Made by a program: the position numbers and the translations under genes. A stretch of 64,000 nucleotides of DNA from Streptomyces anulatus (GTDB lineage: Bacteria; Actinomycetota; Actinomycetes; Streptomycetales; Streptomycetaceae), in NCBI RefSeq assembly GCF_014650675.1, contig NZ_BMVK01000002.1, positions 289,863 to 353,862 of the forward strand, given 5' to 3'. Of the stretch, positions 26,040 through 32,586 are shown piece after piece. Numbering within the stretch: the first letter of the stretch is position 1; every line of letters starts with the position of its first letter. The notes beneath the pieces were generated by a model. The model was not told where the DNA came from, made no database searches, and worked only from the letters and a program-made list of their open reading frames with translations.

Positions 26040-26912
26040 TCAGCCGATCGGCTTGCGGGCCTCCTCGCGGACCTTGGCCGTCTCCGCCGCGACCGCCGCC
26101 AGGTCGATGGACTTGGCGTCCTTGAGCACGCTCTCCGGGCGGATCACCGCGATCATCGCGGCGGTGTTGTCGTCGCCCCAGGCGCACATGGGGATGTTCG
26201 CGACGCCGCCGCCCTCGTTCGACTGCACGACCTGGCACTCGATCGTGATGCCGTACCCCTCGGGCGTGAACTTCTTGGCGGGCACGACGAGCTTCGCGCC
26301 GTCGGCCTCCGCCGCCCCCTCCATGATCTTGCCGCGCATGAAGTCGGGGCTGGCCAGCCGCCCGTACATCCCCGAGAGCACCAGGGCTCCGCCCTTGGCC
26401 GACGTGTAGTGCGCGACGACCGCCTCGCCGTCCCGGATGCTGGGGTCGGGGGTGTCCTCGATCTCCTTGCCCTCGGTCTCCGACAGGTCCTGGCCCAGGC
26501 TGAACTCGCCGTCCAGGAGCTTCTGCTGCACGAGGAGCTCGTACTCCGCCTTCGGGTACGCCAGGTCGGTGCCCTTGTCGGCGAGCTGGGTGACGCCGAA
26601 GACGATCCCGCCCGCCACCACCACCGCGCCGACCGCGATCCCGACGATGAGCCCGGTCCGCTTCCTCCGCGGCGGCTGCGGGCCCAGGGGCGGCCAGCCG
26701 CCGCCCGCGCCCGGGCCGCCTCCGCCGGGTATGCCGGGCTGGCCCCAGCCGCCCTGCTGGGGCGGCGGCGGGGGCTGTTGCGGGTAGCCGTAGGGCTGCT
26801 GCGGCACGGCCCCCGGCGCGGCCGGCGGCGCGCCGTAGGGGTTCTGGCCGTAGGGGTTCTGCGGGGGCGGCGGCCCGTACGGGCCCTGCGGCGGGTGCGG
26901 CGGGGTGGTCAT
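26040..26912 (-). CDS. Single-span membrane protein with proline/glycine-rich head
   Basis: The 290-aa product has a cytoplasmic Pro/Gly/Gln/Tyr-rich head of about 82 residues with repeated NPYG, then one membrane helix (GLIVGIAVGAVVVAGGIVFGV, about 88-107 after PRRKRT), and an outer domain of about 180 residues ending EEARKPIG. The outer domain has two Cys (IECQVVQ, IPMCAWG) likely to pair and repeated motifs of the actinobacterial family otherwise seen beside Ser/Thr kinases. The function is unknown. The start ATG 26912 has no strong ribosome site. It converges with the amidase gene, only 31 bp apart. Confidence 0.75.
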   Translation of the reverse strand: MTTPPHPPQGPYGPPPPQNPYGQNPYGAPPAAPGAVPQQPYGYPQQPPPPPQQGGWGQPGIPGGGGPGAGGGWPPLGPQPPRRKRTGLIVGIAVGAVVVAGGIVFGVTQLADKGTDLAYPKAEYELLVQQKLLDGEFSLGQDLSETEGKEIEDTPDPSIRDGEAVVAHYTSAKGGALVLSGMYGRLASPDFMRGKIMEGAAEADGAKLVVPAKKFTPEGYGITIECQVVQSNEGGGVANIPMCAWGDDNTAAMIAVIRPESVLKDAKSIDLAAVAAETAKVREEARKPIG

Positions 26913-27129
26913 GCGCTCACGGTACGACACGTTTGCGAACGGAATTTCGATGCGTCCGATATCGGTATCAGGTCGAGAGCATCGGCCCCGATCGACCGGC
27001 CCGCCCATCGCCCCGCGCCCTGTCGACCCGGCCCTGTCGACCCGGCCCTGTCGTCCGGGCCCCATCGCCCCGACTCCACCACCCCACCGCCGCGGCCGGC
27101 GCCTCGGCCCGTCGCGGCCCGCCGTCGCC

Positions 27130-28029
27130 TCAGCCCAACGGCTCGCGCCTGCGCAGCCAGCCCTCCGGCGCCCCGGCCGTCCCGGTCGCCGCCCCGACCA
27201 CGCCCCCGGTGATGGCGCACGTGGTGTCGACGTCGCCGAGGCCCTCGGCCGTCGCCCAGAGCGCCGCCTCCAGGTCGTCCCCGTGGCGGGTCGCGGTCCA
27301 CAGCGCGAAGGGCACGGTGTCGTCGGCCCTGATGCGCTGTCCGTTGCCGAGGAGGTCCGCGGCCTTCCACGGTTCCGTGGTGAACGGCGTCCGCGCGGCG
27401 CGCCGCACTCCGTCGCGTACCGGCCCTTCGGGCGTCCGGTCCGCGACCGCGTCCAGCGTCAGTTCGCCGCGCGCCGAGAGCGCCGCCGCCACCGCGACGG
27501 CCACCGCGCCCGCGATGCCGTCCGGGTGGGCGTGGGTGACCTCCGCCGACAGCGCGGCCTGCGCCGCGACATGGTCCAGGTCTTCGTGGAACCGGGCCCC
27601 GAGCGGCGCGACCCGCATGGCCGCGCCGTTGCCGAGGCTGCCGCCGTCGAAGAGTTCGGGGGCCAGCGTGCGCCAGTCGGCCGGGGCCTCCAGCAGCCGG
27701 GGCAGCAGGAGGTGCATGCCGTGGCCGTAGCCGCGCGCCTGGTCGGCGTCGAAGGCCAGGGCGTAGCTGAGCGCCAGGTGGTCCTGGTCGACGTGGCCGT
27801 GCTCGTCGAGGGAGCGGTTCAGCGCGAGGGCCAGGGCCGTGTCGTCGGTCCAGTGCCAGCGGGGCTCGGGCGGGGTGCGGCGGGCGCGGATCTCGTTCAC
27901 GGACTGCCGGGGCTCGCGGAAGAGCGGGAACCAGCGCTCCCCGAACGCGTCGCCGAGCGCGAGGGCTTCGAGGCTGCGGCGGGCGGCGGCGCGACCGGCG
28001 TCGGTGGCTGCGGGCGGGTTCGTCGTCAT
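27130..28029 (-). CDS. ADP-ribosylglycohydrolase family protein
   Basis: It is a DraG/ARH-type hydrolase that removes ADP-ribose from proteins or nucleic acids with two divalent metals. Near the N-terminus ALGDAFGERW and the acidic WTDDTALAL (about 60-68) match the first metal site; DVDTTCAITGGVVGAATG near residue 268-285 matches the second (D-x-D-T-x-A-x-x-G-x). The 299-aa length is normal. The start ATG 28029 (MTTNPPAATD) is chosen over an upstream version that would overlap the alpha/beta-hydrolase promoter. It is transcribed divergently from that hydrolase. Confidence 0.9.
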   Translation of the reverse strand: MTTNPPAATDAGRAAARRSLEALALGDAFGERWFPLFREPRQSVNEIRARRTPPEPRWHWTDDTALALALNRSLDEHGHVDQDHLALSYALAFDADQARGYGHGMHLLLPRLLEAPADWRTLAPELFDGGSLGNGAAMRVAPLGARFHEDLDHVAAQAALSAEVTHAHPDGIAGAVAVAVAAALSARGELTLDAVADRTPEGPVRDGVRRAARTPFTTEPWKAADLLGNGQRIRADDTVPFALWTATRHGDDLEAALWATAEGLGDVDTTCAITGGVVGAATGTAGAPEGWLRRREPLG

Positions 28030-28148
28030 GCCCGCATCGTGACCGCCGGGACCCGGTGGCGTACATCCATTATCGGCCCTCGGGCCCCCCGCGCACATCG
28101 TTCCGGCAGATGATCTTGTGGGACTTCCGGCGGCCTACGGTGGCCCGT

Positions 28149-29036
28149 ATGACAGTTCTGCACTCCCGCGACCACGGCGGCGACGGGCCGCTTCTCCTTC
28201 TGCTGCACGGCGCGGGCCGGTCGTCGGCCGACTGGTCCGCCGCCGCGCCGCGACTGACCGGACGGCACCGGGTGCTCGCGGTGGACCTGCCCGGCCACGG
28301 CCGCAGCGCACCGGTCGGCTCCTGGGACTTCGCCGAGGTCTGCGCCGACCTGGACGACACCCTGGCGGCGGCCGGGTCCGCCGGCCGGGTGGCGGTGGCG
28401 GGTCACTCGCTGGGCGGCATGGTGGCCTCGGTGTACGCGGCGACGCGTCCGGACCGGGTGGCCGCCTCGGTCGATCTGGACGGCTTCGGATGGGGCCGGC
28501 CCGATCAGTACCCCGGGGTGCCCGAGGAGGAGGCCGCCCGGCGGCTGGCGGAGATCGGGGCGATGTCCCGGGCGGCGGCCGGGGCCCGGATGCCCGCCGG
28601 GTACGTGGCGGACCAGGTGGCGTACAGCGCCGGCCTCGGCATCCCCCGGGGGCCGGCGGAGGAGACCTGCCGGGCGAGCGTCCGTGAACTTCCGCGTGGT
28701 GAGTGGCAGTTGCTGCCCGAGCGGCCGGGCGCCGTGGAGATGCTGGACGCGATGGACGGGCTGGACCTGTTCGCGGTGTTCCGGCGCGTGAGCTGTCCGC
28801 TGCTGCTGGTCCGGGCGCTGGACCTGCCCCCGATGCCGCACGGTCCGGAGTGGATGGACGATCTCCTGGTCGCGTACGGGCGGGGCCTGGACCGGGATCT
28901 GGCCGCGCTGGCGGCCCGGGAACCCCGGGTCGTGGTCGAGGGCGTCGCGGCCACCCACGCGATGCTCCTCCAGGCCCCGGAGCGGGTGGCTTCGCTGGTC
29001 GGGGACTTCCTCGCCCGGTCGGCCGGCGGGGGGTGA
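28149..29036 (+). CDS. Alpha/beta hydrolase
   Basis: The 295-aa hydrolase has the standard order: oxyanion HGAG (20-23), DLPGHGRS (46-53), nucleophile elbow GHSLGG with S87, and a terminal catalytic His in ATHAMLLQAPERV about residue 274. No signal peptide. The substrate is not deducible; esterases, dehalogenases and lipases share this pattern. The start ATG 28149 has no ribosome site, but TACGGT stands 7 nt upstream, consistent with a leaderless mRNA. It ends facing the diiron gene with a hairpin in between. Confidence 0.88.
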   Translation: MTVLHSRDHGGDGPLLLLLHGAGRSSADWSAAAPRLTGRHRVLAVDLPGHGRSAPVGSWDFAEVCADLDDTLAAAGSAGRVAVAGHSLGGMVASVYAATRPDRVAASVDLDGFGWGRPDQYPGVPEEEAARRLAEIGAMSRAAAGARMPAGYVADQVAYSAGLGIPRGPAEETCRASVRELPRGEWQLLPERPGAVEMLDAMDGLDLFAVFRRVSCPLLLVRALDLPPMPHGPEWMDDLLVAYGRGLDRDLAALAAREPRVVVEGVAATHAMLLQAPERVASLVGDFLARSAGGG

Positions 29037-29037
29037 A

Positions 29038-29068
29038 GCGGGGGCCGGGACCGCGCCCCGGCCCCCGC
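29038..29068. terminator. Bidirectional terminator between convergent genes
   Basis: GCGGGGGCCGGG (29038-29049) pairs perfectly with CCCGGCCCCCGC (29057-29068) in the 51-bp space between the hydrolase stop (plus) and the diiron-protein stop (minus). Confidence 0.75.
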
Positions 29069-29087
29069 CGTACCGCCCCGCGCCCCG

Positions 29088-30197
29088 TCAGGCGGCGGCC
29101 GCGCCCTCCCCGATCGCCTCCGCGACCTCCGCCACCCGGGCCTCCTCCTCGACGGCGAAGCGTTCGCGGTCCAGTTCCTCGGCTATCTCCTCGTCCTGGG
29201 ACATCAACAGGTCGAGGTTGGAGTCGCCGAGTTCGAGGACGCCCATGTCGACGTACGCCTTCTGGAGCCGCGGGCCCCACAGGCCGATGTCCTTGACGCA
29301 CGGGACGATCCGGCTGAACAGGAGCTTGCGGAAGAGCTGGAGGAACTCGGAGTGCTCCGAGAGGTCCTTCGCCTCCTGCTTGCCGATGCCGAAGTTCTCC
29401 AGGACCTCGACGCCGCTGAGCCGGTCGCGCATCAGGTAGCAGCCCTCGATGACGAACTCCTCGCGCTCGCGGAGTTCGGCGTCGCTCAGCTGCTTGTAGT
29501 AGTCGCGCAGCGCCATCCGCCCGAAGGCGACGTGCCGGGCCTCGTCCTGCATGACGTACGCCAGGATCTGCTTGGGCAGGGGCTTGGTCGTGGTGTCGCG
29601 GATCATCCCGAAGGCGGCCAGCGCCAGGCCTTCTATGAGGACCTGCATCCCGAGGTAGGGCATGTCCCAGCGGGAGTCGCGCAGGGTGTCGCCCAGCAGC
29701 CCCTGGAGGTTGTCGTTGACCGGGTAGAGCATGCCGATCTTCTCGTGCAGGAAGCGGCCGTAGATCTCGGCGTGCCGGGCCTCGTCCATGGTCTGCGTGG
29801 CGGAGTAGAACTTGGCGTCCAGGTCGGGGACGGACTCCACGATGCGCGCCGCGCACACCATCGCGCCCTGCTCGCCGTGCAGGAACTGGCTGAACTGCCA
29901 GGAGGTGTAGTGCTTGCGCAGCTCGCCCCGGTCCTTTTCCGTCATCTTCGTCCAGTGCGGGGTGCCGTACAGGGTGAGCGCCTCGTCGGGGGTGCCGAGC
30001 GGGTCGGTGGGGTCGACCTCCAGCGACCAGTCGATGCGCTTGTTGCCGTCCCACTGCTTGTCCTTGCCCTTCTGGTAGAGGGCGAGGAGGCGTTCGCGGC
30101 CGTCGTCGTAGTCCCAGCTGAACCGGGCGGCACCGGTGGCGGGGACCTGCCAGATCGGCTCGGCGGGCGGGGTGGTGTAGAGGTCATGGGTGGACAC
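29088..30197 (-). CDS. Ferritin-like diiron protein (paralog A)
   Basis: The 369-aa protein has a complete diiron four-helix set: E109 (HGEQG), E139/H142 (MDEARHAE), E189 (LIEG) and E219/H222 (QDEARHVAF). It matches ribonucleotide-reductase-like/ferritin-like oxidases. The N-terminal LYGTPHWTKMTEKDR block is shared with the divergent neighbour at 30435, so the two are related. The C-terminal 40 residues are acidic and Ala-rich. The GTG start at 30197 has AAAGGAG 6 nt upstream. The role is unknown; oxidation of an amine, fatty acid or similar substrate is possible. Confidence 0.85.
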   Translation of the reverse strand: MSTHDLYTTPPAEPIWQVPATGAARFSWDYDDGRERLLALYQKGKDKQWDGNKRIDWSLEVDPTDPLGTPDEALTLYGTPHWTKMTEKDRGELRKHYTSWQFSQFLHGEQGAMVCAARIVESVPDLDAKFYSATQTMDEARHAEIYGRFLHEKIGMLYPVNDNLQGLLGDTLRDSRWDMPYLGMQVLIEGLALAAFGMIRDTTTKPLPKQILAYVMQDEARHVAFGRMALRDYYKQLSDAELREREEFVIEGCYLMRDRLSGVEVLENFGIGKQEAKDLSEHSEFLQLFRKLLFSRIVPCVKDIGLWGPRLQKAYVDMGVLELGDSNLDLLMSQDEEIAEELDRERFAVEEEARVAEVAEAIGEGAAAA

Positions 30198-30225
30198 GGA
30201 CGGCTCCTTTGCCTCGCATGGCTCG

Positions 30226-30240
30226 ACTTGATCGACAAGT
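30226..30240. promoter_or_regulatory. Palindrome in the divergent diiron promoter region
   Basis: ACTTG-ATCGA-CAAGT lies 28 nt upstream of the paralog A start and could be an operator, for example for the TetR protein encoded at 31421. The rest of the 237-bp gap (30198-30434) holds both promoters; TTGACG at 30348 and CATAAG near 30374 on the plus strand are AT-rich candidates, not well spaced. Confidence 0.4.
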
Positions 30241-30434
30241 TCCGTGACGCCGAGGGCAGTTGAGCGCGCTCGTCGGCCGCCTCCCTGGCAGGTTCACACG
30301 TTGGTAGACAGCGGGTCAACAAGTCGTACCGAGTCGCACCCAAGGGATTGACGGCCTTGCTGACGGGCAGTCTCATAAGAAGTAACCGCCGGTAACTCCT
30401 GTTCCCGGCAACCCCCGTGTGAGGTGCTCCCGTC

Positions 30435-31370
30435 ATGACGCCCGTCACCGCTCGCGATGTCGCCGTGCTCCGCGACGCACTCGGCCCGCTCCGCGACCGC
30501 GAGCAGGTCGCCCTGCGACTGCTCGAATCCTCGGCCAAGCACTCCTTCGACCCCGACACCGAACTCGACTGGGACGCGGCCGTCGAGCAGGGCAAGTGGT
30601 TCTGGCCGCCGGAGCTGATCTCGCTGTACGGGACCCCGATGTGGGAGCGCATGTCCGAGGAACAGCGCCTGGACCTCTCCCGGCACGAGGCTGCCGCGCT
30701 GGCCTCGCTCGGCATCTGGTTCGAGATCATCCTGATGCAGCTGCTGGTCCGGCACGTCTACGACAAGCCGGTGACCAGCAACCACGTCCGCTACGCGCTC
30801 ACGGAGATAGCCGACGAGTGCCGGCACTCGATGATGTTCGGCCGCATGATCGACTGGGGCGGATCGCCGACGTACCAGGTGCCGCGCGTCTACCACAATC
30901 TGGCGCGGGTCCTGAAGACCGTCTCCACGACCCCCGGTTCGTTCGCCGCGACCCTGCTCGGCGAGGAGATCCTCGACTGGATGCAGCGCCTGACCTTCCC
31001 GGACGACCGCGTGCAGACCCTGGTGCGCGGTGTGACCCGGATCCATGTGATCGAGGAGGCCCGGCACGTCCGTTACGCCCGGGAGGAGCTGCGCCGCCAG
31101 CTGGTGACCGCCCCGCGCTGGGAGCGAGAACTCACCAAGGTCAGCTGCGGCGAGGCGGCCCGGGTCTTCTCCGTCTGCTTCGTGAACCCGCAGGTGTACG
31201 AGAACGTCGGCCTGGACCGCCGCGAGGCCGTCGCCCAGGTGAAGGCCAGCGGCCACCGCGCGGAGGTGATGCGGTCCGGCGCGAAACGGCTCACCGACTT
31301 CTTCGACGACATCGGCCTGCTGAACGGCGTCGGCCGCCGGCTGTGGCGCAGCTCCGGCCTGCTGGCCTGA
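30435..31370 (+). CDS. AurF-like diiron oxygenase (paralog B)
   Basis: The 311-aa protein has the ligand pattern of AurF-type N-oxygenases: E97 (WFEIIL), E128/H131 (DECRHSM), E177/178 (GEEIL), E208/H211 (EEARHVRY) and E217/218. Known AurF oxidises arylamines to nitro compounds; the substrate here is unknown, and no biosynthetic cluster is nearby. Its LYGTPMWERMSEEQRLDL block is shared with paralog A. Start ATG 30435. The TetR gene follows after 50 bp in the same direction, so it is a likely regulator. Confidence 0.85.
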   Translation: MTPVTARDVAVLRDALGPLRDREQVALRLLESSAKHSFDPDTELDWDAAVEQGKWFWPPELISLYGTPMWERMSEEQRLDLSRHEAAALASLGIWFEIILMQLLVRHVYDKPVTSNHVRYALTEIADECRHSMMFGRMIDWGGSPTYQVPRVYHNLARVLKTVSTTPGSFAATLLGEEILDWMQRLTFPDDRVQTLVRGVTRIHVIEEARHVRYAREELRRQLVTAPRWERELTKVSCGEAARVFSVCFVNPQVYENVGLDRREAVAQVKASGHRAEVMRSGAKRLTDFFDDIGLLNGVGRRLWRSSGLLA

Positions 31371-31420
31371 AACCCGTGCGGACGGGAGGCGCGGTCCCCG
31401 GTGGCCTTAGGGTCGGTGGC

Positions 31421-32191
31421 ATGACCTCCACCGCCGCAGTCCCGCCGCCCCGGGCGACGTACCGCAGGCTCAGCGTCGAGGAGCGCCGCGCCCAGCTGCT
31501 GCTCGCCGCGCTCGGCCTCTTCGCCCACCGGGCGCCCGACGAGGTCTCGCTCGACGAGGTGGCGGTGGCGGCCGGGGTGTCCCGGCCGCTCGTCTACCGC
31601 TACTTCCCGGGCGGGCGGCAGCAACTGTACGAGGCGGCGCTCGGCTCGGCGGCCGACGAGCTGACGCTGTGCTTCACCGAGCCGCCGGTGGGCCCGCCCA
31701 CCGAGCGGGTCGCCCGGGTACTGGACCGCTATCTGCGCTTCGTCGACGAGCACGACACCGGATTCAGCGCCCTGCTGCGCGGCGGCAGCGTCGTGGAGAC
31801 CTCCCGTACGACGACGATCGTGGACGGGGTGCGAAGGGCGGCGGCCGACGAGATCCTGCGCCACCTCGGGCGGATGGGCGGGGAGCAGCCCGCCGGGCCG
31901 AGACTCCGGATGATGGTGCGCAGCTGGATCGCCGCCGTCGAGGCCGCCTCGCTGATCTGGCTGGACGACGGGAAGCGGCCGGCCGCTTCCGAGCTGCGCG
32001 GCTGGCTGGTCGACCACCTGATCGCCCTGCTCGCCGCGACCGCCGCCACCGACCCGGAGACCGCGGCGGTGGTGAACGACCTGCTGGCCCTGGAGACCTC
32101 CGACGGCCCGGCCGGACAGTTGGCGGAACGGGTGATTCCGATCGTCGCGGAGGCGGCGCACCTGCTGCCCGCCGCCGCTGCGTCAGACTGA
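31421..32191 (+). CDS. TetR-family regulator
   Basis: The 256-aa repressor-type protein has an N-terminal helix-turn-helix about residues 19-66 (RAQLLLAALGLFAHRAP; VSLDEVAVAAGVSRPLVYRYF), typical TetR. The C-terminal ligand/dimerisation domain is helical and Ala-rich. Start ATG 31421. It lies 50 bp behind the AurF-like gene and 4 bp before the next small gene, so it probably controls this diiron locus and itself. Confidence 0.93.
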   Translation: MTSTAAVPPPRATYRRLSVEERRAQLLLAALGLFAHRAPDEVSLDEVAVAAGVSRPLVYRYFPGGRQQLYEAALGSAADELTLCFTEPPVGPPTERVARVLDRYLRFVDEHDTGFSALLRGGSVVETSRTTTIVDGVRRAAADEILRHLGRMGGEQPAGPRLRMMVRSWIAAVEAASLIWLDDGKRPAASELRGWLVDHLIALLAATAATDPETAAVVNDLLALETSDGPAGQLAERVIPIVAEAAHLLPAAAASD

Positions 32192-32195
32192 CCGG

Positions 32196-32483
32196 GTGAA
32201 GAGCGAGAACACCCCTTTCCGAGGCGGGCCCCTGGACGGCCGGGTCCTGCCGATCCTGCTCGGCCCGACCGGCCATCCGCCGAAGTGGTACGAGGTCCCG
32301 GTGCCCTCCCCCGACGGCGGCCCCGCCACCGTGTACGCCTACCAGCGGGTTCCGGCCGGCTACACCAAGCGGCTCGGGCTCCAGCGCGGCTGGGTGTACG
32401 AGTACGCCCCCGGGGGCCGCGAGCAGCGCGCCCTCAAGTGGCCCTGGTCCAGGACTCCCCCGAGCTCCCCGGGCCGCGACTGA
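32196..32483 (+). CDS. Small conserved-looking protein of unknown function
   Basis: The 95-aa soluble protein starts at GTG 32196, 4 bp after the TetR stop. It opens with FRGGPLDGRVLPI and contains tyrosine/proline-rich strands (KWYEVPVPSPDG; VYAYQRVPAGYTKRLG; GWVYEYAPGGREQRALKWPW). The GGPLDGR opening is one I associate with small actinobacterial proteins of unknown role. No membrane segment or signal. Confidence 0.65.
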   Translation: MKSENTPFRGGPLDGRVLPILLGPTGHPPKWYEVPVPSPDGGPATVYAYQRVPAGYTKRLGLQRGWVYEYAPGGREQRALKWPWSRTPPSSPGRD

Positions 32484-32586
32484 GCGGCGGGCGACCGCCC
32501 GTGGACCACAGGCCCTAAGATCGACGGTCAGGCGCCGAAGGACGGCTCACTCGGTCGCCGGAAGACGGTCACTAGGGGGGTGCGCC

